Below are positions 43,153-52,274 of a DNA stretch of 64,000 nucleotides, in pieces (the first letter of the stretch is position 1; every line of letters begins with the position of its first letter). This DNA comes from RZYX01 sp036654375. Its GTDB lineage: Bacteria > Bacillota > Clostridia > Oscillospirales > Acutalibacteraceae. A program made the translations under genes and the position numbers. The stretch spans positions 17,557 through 81,556 of the forward strand of contig JAVVSD010000008.1 in the NCBI GenBank assembly GCA_036654375.1, written 5' to 3'. Under the pieces are notes generated by a model. That model was not told the origin of the DNA, did no database searches, and saw only the letters and a program-made list of their open reading frames with translations.

Positions 43153-44709
43153 TTGGGCAATGAACTTCTGGTAATGAAGAATATCACTAAGGTTTACGGC
43201 AATGGCGTTCTTTCAAATGAGAATGTTAATTTTTCAGTTGACAAAGGTGAAATTCATGCATTGATAGGTGAAAATGGTGCAGGAAAATCAACTTTGATGA
43301 AAATTTTGTTCGGAATCGAAACAGCAGATAGAGGTGAAGTTTTCCTAAAAGGCGAAAAAGTAAAAATTACTTCGCCAAACGAAGCAATTAAACACGCCAT
43401 AGGAATGGTTCACCAGCATTTTAAATTGGTTAATTCTTTTACAGTCGCAGAGAATGTTGTTTTGGGCAATGAGCCAAGACGAGGCATTTTTATCAAGCAG
43501 AATGAATGCTTGAGTAAGGTAGAAGAATTGTCAAAGAAATACAATTTCAATCTTGATCCTTCCGCTGTAGTAGAAAATCTATCTGTTGGAAAAAAGCAAA
43601 AAATAGAAATTTTAAAGACACTTTATCGCGGTGCTGAGCTCATCATTCTTGATGAGCCCACAGCCGTTCTTACTCCGCAGGAAGTTGCAGAGCTTTTTGA
43701 GCAACTTAAAAGCCTACGCTCAGACGGATTTACAATTATATTTATTTCGCATCACCTAAATGAGGTGCTGGAGCTATGTGACAGATTTACTGTACTAAGA
43801 TCGGGCAAAACCATCGGTACATACTCAACAGAAGGTATGACCGAGCAGGAAATGTCAAGACTCATGGTTGGCAGAGATGTTGTTTTGGAGGTTAACAAGG
43901 CACCAGCAAAGCCAACGGAAACAGTGCTGGAAGTTGATTCGCTTAGCTATATAAATGATGAAAACAAAAAAGTTATGCTCGACAAGGTTTCGCTAAAAGT
44001 TAGAAAAGGCGAAATTGTTGGAATTGCGGGGCTGGAAGGCAGCGGACAAAGAGAACTTGTTGAAATAATAACAGGACTTTCATATCCTGCGGAAGGCGTA
44101 GTTAAATTAAACGGACAAGATATAAAGGGAATGTCCATTCAGGATATTCGTGAAAAGGGATTATCGTATATCCCAGAGGACCGAATAAAATTCGGATCAG
44201 CAACAACAGCAAGTATAAAAGAAAATCTACTTTCAAATCGTTTGAAAGACAGCAACATTGCAGGCAAATTCTTTCTTAAAAATAAAAATACAGACAAGCT
44301 TGCAGATGAATTGATAAAAGAGTACCTTGTCAAATGCAGATCCTCGAGTGTACCTGTTGGTATGTTATCAGGCGGTAATATGCAAAAGGTGGTTGTCGCA
44401 AGAGAGTTCTCGGTTAATCCGAAAATATTGATTGCAGAGCAGCCAACAAGAGGCGTTGATGTTGGCGCGATTGAGTTTATTCATAAGAAGCTTGTTGAAA
44501 TACGAGATTCAGGTACGGCAGTCCTGCTTATCACAGCAGACCTGAATGAAGTACTCGAACTGTCAGACAGTGTCATCGTTATGAATGAAGGCAAAATAGC
44601 AGCTTATTTCGAGGACTCACATAATCTTACAGAAGAAGAACTGGGCTTCTATATGCTTGGAATCAAGAAGCAGACAGAGCAAACGATAGGAGGGAATGAG
44701 AGTGAATAA
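43153..44709 (+). CDS. Nucleoside ABC importer ATP-binding protein (double ATPase)
   Basis: A 518-residue protein with two fused ABC domains, as in the YufO/NupA type of guanosine/nucleoside importers. The first domain is canonical (Walker A GENGAGKSTLMKI, signature LSVGKKQKIEI, Walker B LIILDEPTAVL). The second has a degenerate P-loop GLEGSGQRELVEI, signature LSGGNMQKVVVAREF and Walker B LIAEQPTRGVDV. GGGAGGTG (43139-43146) points to TTG 43153; the frame is open to 43126 without support. Overlaps the permease gene by 8 bases. Confidence 0.95.
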   Translation: MGNELLVMKNITKVYGNGVLSNENVNFSVDKGEIHALIGENGAGKSTLMKILFGIETADRGEVFLKGEKVKITSPNEAIKHAIGMVHQHFKLVNSFTVAENVVLGNEPRRGIFIKQNECLSKVEELSKKYNFNLDPSAVVENLSVGKKQKIEILKTLYRGAELIILDEPTAVLTPQEVAELFEQLKSLRSDGFTIIFISHHLNEVLELCDRFTVLRSGKTIGTYSTEGMTEQEMSRLMVGRDVVLEVNKAPAKPTETVLEVDSLSYINDENKKVMLDKVSLKVRKGEIVGIAGLEGSGQRELVEIITGLSYPAEGVVKLNGQDIKGMSIQDIREKGLSYIPEDRIKFGSATTASIKENLLSNRLKDSNIAGKFFLKNKNTDKLADELIKEYLVKCRSSSVPVGMLSGGNMQKVVVAREFSVNPKILIAEQPTRGVDVGAIEFIHKKLVEIRDSGTAVLLITADLNEVLELSDSVIVMNEGKIAAYFEDSHNLTEEELGFYMLGIKKQTEQTIGGNESE

Positions 44710-45778
44710 TGTCAAAAAGAAAAAGTTCTCTATAAGTTTTGATGTTATTAAAACTGCCGTTGTTATCCTGATTGCTCTTCTTATTGCTTTTGTTATTATT
44801 TGTGTAGTCAGCGATGATCCAATTACAGCGTTTAATAAAATGTTTATGGGACCATTTAAATCAGTAAGACACTTTGCAAATGTTATTGAAATGATGATAC
44901 CTATAATGTTTACAGGTCTTGCAATTTCAATGATGTTCAAAAGCAGACAATTCAACCTTGGCGTTGAAGGTGCGTTCTTCATAGGCGCAGTAGGTGCAGT
45001 TGTTGTTGGAACTCAACTTGCACTTCCAAAAGTAATTCACCCAATAGTTGCAATTTTAGTGGGTGGACTTATCGGAGGAATTGTCTGTACAATACCAGCC
45101 ATTTTAAAGGTAAAGTGGAAGGCAAACGAGGTTGTGTCATCACTGATGTGCAACTATCTCTGTTTGTTTCTTGGATTATTTATAGTAAATAACTTCTTAA
45201 GGGACCTAAAATCTGGCGGAATGGTTTCAATTCCATTTGCACAGACTGCAGCGTTGCCAAAGCTTTTTTCAACAACGAGAATACACTTTGGACTAATAAT
45301 AATTGCCATATTGGTTGTTTTGGTTTATCTATACCTGTTTAAATCGAAAAATGGTTATGAACTCAGAATGACAGGCGAGAATGAAAACTACGCAAGATAC
45401 ACAGGCATAAATGTTTCAAAGGTAATAATTCTCACGCAATTTTTGGGCGGTGTTTTGGCAGGAGTAGGCGGCTCGGTTGAAGTCTTGGGGCTTTACACTC
45501 GATTCGAATGGCAGGCATTACCTGGCTATGGATGGGACGGCGTTATAGTTGCTTTGCTTGCAAAGAACAACCCAGCCTATGTTCCGTTAACTGCTTTCTT
45601 TATCGCATTTATAAGAATCGGAGCCGACATAATGTCAAGGTCAACCGATGTTCCAAACGAAGTTGTTTCAATTATTCAGGGCGTAATCATAGTCCTTATA
45701 GCAGCAGAAAGCTTTTTGTCCTATGTTAAAAAGAGAAGAACATTCAAAGAAGCTACAGAAAATGTAGAAATTGCGTAA
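44702..45778 (+). CDS. Nucleoside ABC importer permease 1
   Basis: A 358-residue inner-membrane permease of the BPD_transp_2 type with about nine or ten helices. The coupling-helix region NGYELRMTGENENYARYTGINVSK is characteristic. Both ATG 44696 and GTG 44702 are in frame; TAGGAGGG at 44687-44694 gives a proper spacing only to the GTG, so that is chosen. It pairs with the next permease to form the membrane channel of the nucleoside importer. Confidence 0.93.
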   Translation: MNNVKKKKFSISFDVIKTAVVILIALLIAFVIICVVSDDPITAFNKMFMGPFKSVRHFANVIEMMIPIMFTGLAISMMFKSRQFNLGVEGAFFIGAVGAVVVGTQLALPKVIHPIVAILVGGLIGGIVCTIPAILKVKWKANEVVSSLMCNYLCLFLGLFIVNNFLRDLKSGGMVSIPFAQTAALPKLFSTTRIHFGLIIIAILVVLVYLYLFKSKNGYELRMTGENENYARYTGINVSKVIILTQFLGGVLAGVGGSVEVLGLYTRFEWQALPGYGWDGVIVALLAKNNPAYVPLTAFFIAFIRIGADIMSRSTDVPNEVVSIIQGVIIVLIAAESFLSYVKKRRTFKEATENVEIA

Positions 45779-45793
45779 GGGGAGGGAAAACAA

Positions 45794-46747
45794 ATGAATG
45801 TAATTTGGGATATAATATCTTCTCCCTCTTTTTATTACTCAATATTGCGTGTTACCACACCAATTCTTTTGGCCGCACTTGCAGCGTTTATAGCTGATAA
45901 GGCAGGTCTTATAAATATGGGTCTTGAGGGTATAATGCTTTCATCGGCACTAACAGGTGTCGTTGTAAGTGCAGCTACATCAAATGTCTGGTTAGGTCTT
46001 TTGGGTGCAATAGTCATGGGTCTGATAATTGGGCTTATAATGGCTTATTCAGCACTCAATCTTAAAACAGATATTATTCTTACAGGTATAGCGGTAAACC
46101 TAATGGCAGGTGGCGGAAGTATATTCTTCCTGTATGTATTTGCAGGGAATAAGGGTAACTCGACATCTCTCAACAGTGGTACACTTCCAACAATTGATAT
46201 ACCGCTGATTGAAAACATTCCAATCCTCGGGGAAATCATCTCAGGACATAATATTTTGACTTATTTTGCATTTATTATGGTCTTTGTAATGTTTGTTCTT
46301 ATTAGCAAAACGACCCTTGGATTGAGAATAAGAAGTGTTGGAGAAAATGATGATGCAGCAGCGTCTGTCGGAATCAGTAAAAATAAAATTCGTTATCTTG
46401 CATTGGCAATAAGTGGAATGCTTGCAGGTGTTGCAGGTGCTTATATGTCAATGGGATATGTTTCATGGTTTTCTCAGAATATGACAGCAGGCCGTGGATT
46501 TATTGCTCTTGCAGCTGAAACAATGGGAGCATCTTCGCCACTTGCAACGATGGTAACTTCGTTGATATTTGGTACTGCAGAGGCAGTTTCGATTTCAATA
46601 GCAAGTCTTGGATTGCCACCGGAAATGATTCAGGCAATTCCATATATCGTAACTTTGATTGGTCTGGTTGTTAACTCAGTACGAAAAGAGAACAAGAGAA
46701 AAGCAATAATCAGAGAACAGAAAATGGCAGCAGATAATAATAGCTAA
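45794..46747 (+). CDS. Nucleoside ABC importer permease 2
   Basis: A 317-residue permease of the same superfamily, with about eight to ten helices, NMGLEGIMLSSALTGVV near the N-terminus and the coupling region LGLRIRSVGENDDAAASVGISKNKIRYLALAISG. It forms a heterodimer with permease 1. GGGGAGGG lies upstream of the ATG and the gene is 15 bases after permease 1. The first phosphorylase gene starts 20 bases later, tying import to nucleoside cleavage. Confidence 0.93.
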   Translation: MNVIWDIISSPSFYYSILRVTTPILLAALAAFIADKAGLINMGLEGIMLSSALTGVVVSAATSNVWLGLLGAIVMGLIIGLIMAYSALNLKTDIILTGIAVNLMAGGGSIFFLYVFAGNKGNSTSLNSGTLPTIDIPLIENIPILGEIISGHNILTYFAFIMVFVMFVLISKTTLGLRIRSVGENDDAAASVGISKNKIRYLALAISGMLAGVAGAYMSMGYVSWFSQNMTAGRGFIALAAETMGASSPLATMVTSLIFGTAEAVSISIASLGLPPEMIQAIPYIVTLIGLVVNSVRKENKRKAIIREQKMAADNNS

Positions 46748-46767
46748 AACCGTTAGGAGGAGTAATT

Positions 46768-47475
46768 ATGGGATACAGTAATTGTCTTGGCGGAGTGTGC
46801 GGTGATGTAGCAGATACCGTGCTTCTTCCAGGAGATCCATTAAGAGCAAAGTATATTGCAGAAAAATATTTAACTGATGTAAAATGTTACAACGAAATTC
46901 GAGGTATGTATGGTTACACAGGTTACTATAATGGCAAAAGAGTCAGCGTGCAGTCGACAGGAATGGGAGTTCCATCAATCTGCCTATACCTCTATGACCT
47001 TATTCACGATCATAAAGCAAAAAATTTCATAAGAATCGGAACAGCAGGCACGCTTAGCAAAAATGTTAACCTTAGAGATGTAGTTGTTGCATCAACAGCG
47101 TGTTCAAACAACAATATGTCAGCTATTGAGTTTCCTCTTATGACTTTCGCACCAACTGCAAACTATGAATTGATGCGTAAAGCGGTTGATGAGGCGAAAA
47201 ACAAAAAAATCAGTTTTAAAGTCGGCTCGGTCTTAACATCGGACTTGTTCTATGAGTATAAAAACGATTTTCCAAAGAAGTGGACAGATCTTGGTATTTT
47301 GGCAGCTGAAATGGAAACAGCAGGGCTATATACTTATGCAGCAAAGTTTGGAGTAAGAGCGTTGTCACTTTTAACAATAAGCGACAACATATTAACAGGT
47401 GAGCAAGCTCCTATTGATGAAAGGCGTCTTGCCTTTGACAACATGATAGAACTTGCACTTGAAATAGCAGAATAG
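46768..47475 (+). CDS. Purine nucleoside phosphorylase, DeoD type (copy 1)
   Basis: Phosphorolyses purine nucleosides to base and (deoxy)ribose 1-phosphate; hexameric, PNP/UDP family. The sequence tracks E. coli DeoD: LLPGDPLRAKYIAEKYL, IRIGTAGTLSKNVNLRDVV (RIGTAG in place of RVGSCG), EMETAGLYTYAAKFGVRAL and LTISDNILTGEQ. The active-site Asp in ISD is kept, but the following His is Asn. A tandem copy with clear divergence follows 12 bases later, so the two probably have different nucleoside preferences. GTTAGGAGGAG precedes the ATG. Confidence 0.93.
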   Translation: MGYSNCLGGVCGDVADTVLLPGDPLRAKYIAEKYLTDVKCYNEIRGMYGYTGYYNGKRVSVQSTGMGVPSICLYLYDLIHDHKAKNFIRIGTAGTLSKNVNLRDVVVASTACSNNNMSAIEFPLMTFAPTANYELMRKAVDEAKNKKISFKVGSVLTSDLFYEYKNDFPKKWTDLGILAAEMETAGLYTYAAKFGVRALSLLTISDNILTGEQAPIDERRLAFDNMIELALEIAE

Positions 47476-47487
47476 GAGGGGAACATT

Positions 47488-48195
47488 TTGGGATTAGTTA
47501 TTAGAGCAAAGCAGGGAGAAGTTGCAGAATCAGTTTTACTTCCGGGTGATCCACTCAGAGCAAAATTTGTGGCAGAAAATTTCCTTACTGATGTAATTTG
47601 TTACAACGAAGAACGCAATATGTTGGGCTATACAGGAACATATAAAGGAAAAAGAGTTTCTGTACAAGGCACAGGAATGGGAATTCCATCAATGACAATG
47701 TGTGCGCATGAACTTATTTGCGATTTTGGGGTAAAGAATCTTATAAGAATAGGCACTTGTGGAGCAATAAGAAAAGATGTCGAAATGCTGTCCGTGATTA
47801 TCGCACAGTCAGCATCATCAACATCAAATGTAAAATATCTCACAAGCATAGGCAACGAGAGCTTTGCGCCAACAGCAACATATGATTTGGTAGAAAAAGC
47901 GGCAGATATTGCCAAGGCAGAGGGAATAAAATATCAAGTAGGAAGCATTTTAACAACAGAATTGTTTAACAATCCTGACGGCTTCTTTGAAAAATGGGCC
48001 GATTGGGGTCATATGGCAGTAGAAATGGAAACAGCCGGACTGTATATTGAAGCTGCAAAATATGGAGCGAATGCACTTTCTGTTCTAACGGTAAGTGACC
48101 ATCTTGTAACGCATGAGCTTACAACACCAGAAGAAAGACAGAACTCATTTGTTGATATGATGAAGATAGCGTTGGAAACAGCAATTAATGGATAG
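47488..48195 (+). CDS. Purine nucleoside phosphorylase, DeoD type (copy 2)
   Basis: The second tandem phosphorylase, also 235 residues, and closer to E. coli DeoD at the C-terminus: LTVSDHLVTHELTTPEERQNSFVDMMKIALE. RIGTCGAIRKDVEMLSVI and EMETAGLYIEAAKYGANAL are the phosphate and ribose sites. The start is TTG 47488, seven bases after AGGAGGGGA. In the pathway suggested by its neighbours one of the pair could act on 5'-methylthioinosine or 5'-deoxyinosine; sequence alone does not settle which. It overlaps the next gene by 8 bases. Confidence 0.93.
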   Translation: MGLVIRAKQGEVAESVLLPGDPLRAKFVAENFLTDVICYNEERNMLGYTGTYKGKRVSVQGTGMGIPSMTMCAHELICDFGVKNLIRIGTCGAIRKDVEMLSVIIAQSASSTSNVKYLTSIGNESFAPTATYDLVEKAADIAKAEGIKYQVGSILTTELFNNPDGFFEKWADWGHMAVEMETAGLYIEAAKYGANALSVLTVSDHLVTHELTTPEERQNSFVDMMKIALETAING

Positions 48196-48832
48196 TCGTA
48201 AAGCAATAAATATAACAGCTCGTTGGGCAATCGCAATCTTGGGAACTTTTATTTCCGGCATTGGAGCAGTACTGTTTATAACAGCAAACAACGGTGTTGA
48301 CCCTATAAGCGTTTTTTCTCAGGGATTGTCAAATAAAATTGGTCTTCCACTCGGGACTTGTAGCCAGCTATCAAGTGTTGTTGTTGTGCTTATAATGCTT
48401 GTGCTAAACAGAAAGCTTCTTAAACTTGGAACAGTAGTTAGCGTTTTTGGGGTTGGGATGTCAATAAACTTAATTATGTCTGTATGTGTTCCAAGCTTTA
48501 ACAGCCCATATACAGCCGCACTTGCAACAATACTGGGAGCATTTCTTCTTGGATTTGGCATAGCGATAGTGATTTTTGTGGATATTGGCATAGGTCCATT
48601 TGAAGCTTTGATGATTCATTTTAGTGATCTTACAGGCATAAGTATGAAATTTGTAAGGATAGTAATTGACCTTTCATTGACAACCGCAGGATTCCTTATG
48701 GGTGGAATCATTGGCTGGGGATCTGTTATAGGAGTTTTGGGATTAGGTCCAATAATAGAATACAGTTTAAGATTTATTACTTTCATAGTTAAATTTTTTC
48801 GTGCCAAACGAAAAGGAGAAGCGACATCATGA
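48188..48832 (+). CDS. YczE/YitT-like integral membrane protein
   Basis: A 214-residue membrane protein with five or six predicted helices and the conserved pattern of YczE/YyaS-like proteins: LGTFISGIGAVLFITANNGVDPISVFSQGLS near the start, then FLLGFGIAIVIFVDIGIGPFEALMIHFSDLTGISMKFVRI. The function of the family is unknown; an efflux or solute-carrier role has been proposed. It overlaps the phosphorylase gene by 8 bases and the deaminase gene by 4 (ATGA), so it is embedded in the operon and probably tied to the same metabolite, perhaps exporting a product such as hypoxanthine or a thio-compound. Confidence 0.85.
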   Translation: MDSRKAINITARWAIAILGTFISGIGAVLFITANNGVDPISVFSQGLSNKIGLPLGTCSQLSSVVVVLIMLVLNRKLLKLGTVVSVFGVGMSINLIMSVCVPSFNSPYTAALATILGAFLLGFGIAIVIFVDIGIGPFEALMIHFSDLTGISMKFVRIVIDLSLTTAGFLMGGIIGWGSVIGVLGLGPIIEYSLRFITFIVKFFRAKRKGEATS

Positions 48833-50130
48833 ATATTTTAATTTCCAACGCAACAGTTGTTACGGTTGACAAACAGATGACAGTTATAAAGGATGGCTTT
48901 ATTGGCATACAGGATGGCTACATTGCATTTGTAACTCAAAGAGATGACTTTGCGCTTAATTTGTTCAAGCCTGATAAAATAATTGATGCAAAAAATAAGA
49001 TAGTAATACCTGGTCTTGTGAATATGCACACACATATTCCAATGACAATTTTGAGAAACTATTCTGATGATGTTGATTTGAATGAGTGGCTTTTTAACAG
49101 AATAATACCTATTGAAAACAAGTTCGAGCCAGAGGATATTTATTGGGGTGCATATCTTGGACTTGTTGAGCTTATAAAAAGCGGTGTCACGGCATTTGCA
49201 GATATGTATATTCAGACAGATGCAATGCTTGAGGCAATACAGCAGTCAAAGATTCGTGCAAACTTTTCAGGGCTACCTAAAAAAAGAGTCGGCTGTAATT
49301 TCACAGTGGATTCAAAGGAGCTTGCAGACCATGTTAATAAGTGGAATGCAGATAAGGATGGGCTAATCAAAGAAAGTCTTTCTATTCACTCAATATACAC
49401 TCATACAGAAGAGGATATAAAGAGAATAGCTGCACTTGCAAAAGAGCTAAATGCAGGAATTCATATTCATGTATCGGAAGATTATGAAGAAGAAATGAAA
49501 ATCCGTGAGAAGTATGGAAAAACAACAGTTCAGGTTCTTAATGACTGGGGTGTTTTCGATGTTAATGCAATTACGGCACACAGTGTTCATATAACTGAAC
49601 AAGACATGGACATTATGTTTGAAAAGGGTGTTAATCCAGTTCATTGTCCAAGTAGTAACCTCAAGCTGAACAATGGATTTGCACCAGTGCCAGCAATGCT
49701 TAAAAAAGGTGTCAATATCTGCATAGGTACGGATGGCCCTGCAAGCAATAACAACATGAATCTTATTGAAGAGATGCATATAGCAAGCCTTATACACAAG
49801 TGCGTAGCAAATGACCCAACACTTGTAAAGGCGGAAGAGATTGTAAGAATGGCAACAACACATGGAGCCAAAGCACTTGGACTTGAAGGCAAGGTTGGCT
49901 CTATTGAAAAGGGAATGAACGCAGACCTTACAATAATTAACGCGGATGTTCCAAACCTTACTCCTCTCAATAATGTTCACTCAGCACTCGCATATTCCGT
50001 TCAGGAATCCGATGTTGAAACCGTTATTGTGAATGGTGAAATAGTTATGGAAAACAGAGAAATTTTAACTCTGGATGAAGAAAGAGCAAAATACGAAGTT
50101 AATCGTATTGCAAAAAAGCTTTTGGGATAA
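48829..50130 (+). CDS. 5'-methylthioadenosine/S-adenosylhomocysteine-type deaminase
   Basis: A 433-residue amidohydrolase of the MtaD/SsnA/TrzN group, converting 6-amino purine nucleosides to the inosine form with loss of ammonia. Zinc ligands are visible: GLVNMHTHIPM, the IHIHVSEDYEEE histidine, ITAHSVHI and CIGTDGPASNNNMNL with the catalytic Asp. Relatives accept MTA, SAH and 5'-deoxyadenosine. Given flanking phosphorylases and MtnA, MTA or 5'-deoxyadenosine is the favoured substrate, but other amidohydrolase reactions cannot be excluded. Confidence 0.88.
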   Translation: MNILISNATVVTVDKQMTVIKDGFIGIQDGYIAFVTQRDDFALNLFKPDKIIDAKNKIVIPGLVNMHTHIPMTILRNYSDDVDLNEWLFNRIIPIENKFEPEDIYWGAYLGLVELIKSGVTAFADMYIQTDAMLEAIQQSKIRANFSGLPKKRVGCNFTVDSKELADHVNKWNADKDGLIKESLSIHSIYTHTEEDIKRIAALAKELNAGIHIHVSEDYEEEMKIREKYGKTTVQVLNDWGVFDVNAITAHSVHITEQDMDIMFEKGVNPVHCPSSNLKLNNGFAPVPAMLKKGVNICIGTDGPASNNNMNLIEEMHIASLIHKCVANDPTLVKAEEIVRMATTHGAKALGLEGKVGSIEKGMNADLTIINADVPNLTPLNNVHSALAYSVQESDVETVIVNGEIVMENREILTLDEERAKYEVNRIAKKLLG

Positions 50131-50157
50131 TTTCCACAGAAAGGTTGTTTTAAATAA

Positions 50158-51237
50158 ATGAAAAATATCATGGATTACGAAACCGTCAGCTTGAGTCAGG
50201 ACAATTCCGCACTTGTAATTATTGACCAGACTCAGCTCCCATACAATATTGAGCTTCTTAACCTTACAACACAAAAGCAGGTTTGGGATGCAATATATCT
50301 TTTGCAGGTAAGAGGTGCACCAGCCATAGGCGTTGCGGCGGCTTATGGCATTTATCTTGGAGCAAGAGAAATAGAAGCCGATAATTATGCGGATTTTTAT
50401 GCTCAGTTCAAAGAGAAAAAGGACTACCTTGCATCAGCAAGACCAACAGCAGTTAACCTTTTCTGGGCACTTGACAGAATGGAAAGAATTGTAACAAAAA
50501 ATAGCAACAGAACAGTTCCCGAAATTAAGCAGCTTCTTCTTGACGAAGCAAACGAAATGAAGGCAGAGGATATCAGAGTCTGCTCAAGTATTGGCGATTA
50601 TGGTGTTGAACTCATCAAAGATGGCTATGGCATACTTACACATTGTAATGCAGGCCAGCTTGCAACAGTAAAATACGGAACAGCAATTGCACCTATATAT
50701 AAGGGCGTTGAAAAGGGATACAAGCTCAAAGTTTTCACAGATGAAACAAGACCGCTTCTTCAGGGTGCAAGACTTTCAGCTTTTGAGCTTCACAGTTCAG
50801 GTGTTGACACAACGGTAATTTGCGACAACATGGCTTCAATCGTTATGAAAAATGGTTGGGTACAGACAGTGTTCGTTGGCGCTGACAGAATTGCAGCAAA
50901 CGGAGATGCAGCAAACAAGATTGGCACATCAGGCGTTGCAATTCTTGCAAAGTTTTATGGAATTCCTTTCTATGTATGTGCGCCACTTTCAACTTTTGAC
51001 CTCAACTGTAAAACAGGTGAAGATATTCATATTGAGGAAAGACCGGCAGAAGAAGTGACAGAAATGTGGTATAAAGAGCGTATGGCTCCAGAGGGAGTCA
51101 AGGTTTATAACCCTGCATTTGATGTTACAGACCACAACAATATTACAGGTATCATTACTGAATATGGCATTGCAACTGCTCCTTTTGAAGAGTCCATCAA
51201 GGAAATGTTCAGAAGAAAAGACGAAAAAAAAGTGTAA
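50158..51237 (+). CDS. mtnA: Methylthioribose-1-phosphate isomerase (or 5-deoxyribose-1-phosphate isomerase)
   Basis: Isomerises 5-methylthioribose 1-phosphate to the ribulose 1-phosphate. Diagnostic MtnA/eIF2B-like motifs are present: VRGAPAIGVAAAYGIYLGA, THCNAGQLATVKYGTA, the catalytic GADRIAANGDAANKIGTSGVAILAK with its Asp, and ETRPLLQGARLSAFEL. 359 residues. It follows the deaminase gene by 27 bases, ending the run before a terminator. No mtnK kinase is nearby, consistent with phosphorolysis supplying the sugar 1-phosphate directly. Confidence 0.95.
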   Translation: MKNIMDYETVSLSQDNSALVIIDQTQLPYNIELLNLTTQKQVWDAIYLLQVRGAPAIGVAAAYGIYLGAREIEADNYADFYAQFKEKKDYLASARPTAVNLFWALDRMERIVTKNSNRTVPEIKQLLLDEANEMKAEDIRVCSSIGDYGVELIKDGYGILTHCNAGQLATVKYGTAIAPIYKGVEKGYKLKVFTDETRPLLQGARLSAFELHSSGVDTTVICDNMASIVMKNGWVQTVFVGADRIAANGDAANKIGTSGVAILAKFYGIPFYVCAPLSTFDLNCKTGEDIHIEERPAEEVTEMWYKERMAPEGVKVYNPAFDVTDHNNITGIITEYGIATAPFEESIKEMFRRKDEKKV

Positions 51238-51243
51238 AAACAT

Positions 51244-51276
51244 AAAAATAGGCTATTGTAATAATAGCCTATTTTT
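51244..51276. terminator. Bidirectional terminator between mtnA and the DeoR gene
   Basis: 14-bp stem: AAAAATAGGCTATT (51244-51257)/AATAGCCTATTTTT (51263-51276), loop GTAAT; T-runs on both strands. Confidence 0.9.
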
Positions 51277-51309
51277 AAAATCTGTTTTAATTATGTAGCA
51301 TTTAATTTC

Positions 51310-52074
51310 TTATTCATTTGGGAAATAATAAAGCACATTGTTTGCATTAAGGCAGTCAATCCACTCTTCACTAAGCGGCTTATCGGTTATAAGACCCGTA
51401 AGCTTTTGGAATGAGCCTATACTGACAAAGGAAGTCTTGCCAAATTTAGTGTAATCTGCAACAAGATAAACGCTGCTTGCATGGTTAAGAATAAGTGATC
51501 GAACTTCTGCCATGTTTTCATTTGAATCAGTAATCCCATGCTGAATACTAAGGGATCTGCAAGATATGAAGGCCTTGTCAACAAAGTAGTTACTAAGGTT
51601 TTGCAGAGTGCCTTGACCAACATAGCACATATGAGTGCGATTAAGAACACCGCCCATAACAATAAGCCTGATGTTGTCGTAGCTTGCGAGAACACTTGAA
51701 ATTTTCAAGGAGTTTGTAATAACTGTTATTCTCTTGTTTCTAACAGCATTTCCGATGTGAAAAGATGTTGTTGAGCAGTCTAAAAATATGGAATCTCCAT
51801 TATGAATTAGTCTTGTAGCCTCTTGTGCTATCTTTGCTTTGCTATCAAGAAATGCACCGTCTCGAATGCTTATATTGATGTCATTTGTGGCACCGTCCTG
51901 AATAAAAGCGCCACCATGTGTTTTGACCAAAAGACCTTGTTGTTCCAGAAGCTTAAGGTCACGCCTGATAGTTTCATCGGTTACATCAAATAACTTAGCA
52001 AGTTCAATTACAGTGACATTTTTCTTCTCAGTGAGAAGCTCCATGACTGCATTTCTTCTTGATACAGCTAACAT
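51310..52074 (-). CDS. DeoR-family transcriptional repressor
   Basis: A 254-residue regulator with the DeoR N-terminal winged helix (SRRNAVMELLTEKKNVTVIELAKLFDVTDETIRRDLKLLEQQGLLVKTHGGAF) and a C-terminal sugar-phosphate sensor domain related to ribose-phosphate isomerases (SIFLDCSTTSFHIGNAV, TNSLKISSVLASYDNIRLIVMGGVLN). Such proteins respond to phosphorylated sugars; here ribulose or ribose 1-phosphate derivatives made by the neighbouring enzymes are likely inducers. CTGGAGG precedes the ATG. It is divergent from the aldolase gene and convergent with mtnA, so it is the obvious local regulator. Confidence 0.92.
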   Translation of the reverse strand: MLAVSRRNAVMELLTEKKNVTVIELAKLFDVTDETIRRDLKLLEQQGLLVKTHGGAFIQDGATNDINISIRDGAFLDSKAKIAQEATRLIHNGDSIFLDCSTTSFHIGNAVRNKRITVITNSLKISSVLASYDNIRLIVMGGVLNRTHMCYVGQGTLQNLSNYFVDKAFISCRSLSIQHGITDSNENMAEVRSLILNHASSVYLVADYTKFGKTSFVSIGSFQKLTGLITDKPLSEEWIDCLNANNVLYYFPNE

Positions 52075-52110
52075 TTTGTAATCCTCCAGATAAACAATTA
52101 CTATATACTA

Positions 52111-52139
52111 ATTATAACTAAAAAATTCTATTAAGTAAA
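52111..52139 (-). promoter_or_regulatory. Candidate promoter for the DeoR gene
   Basis: On the minus strand TTTACT (52139-52134), 17-base spacer, TATAAT (52116-52111). The shared region also has TTATG/CATAA flanking TAGTAA (52196-52211), a possible operator for the aldolase side. Confidence 0.5.
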
Positions 52140-52274
52140 CAGATATTATAAAAAAGTTTAAAAAGTTTTATAGAAAATGATGAAATGTACGCTTGTTATG
52201 TAGTAACATAATATCTTATAGTATAGCACATATTTTTATAGGTTTTTAACATAAAATAATTTTGAGGTGGAAAT

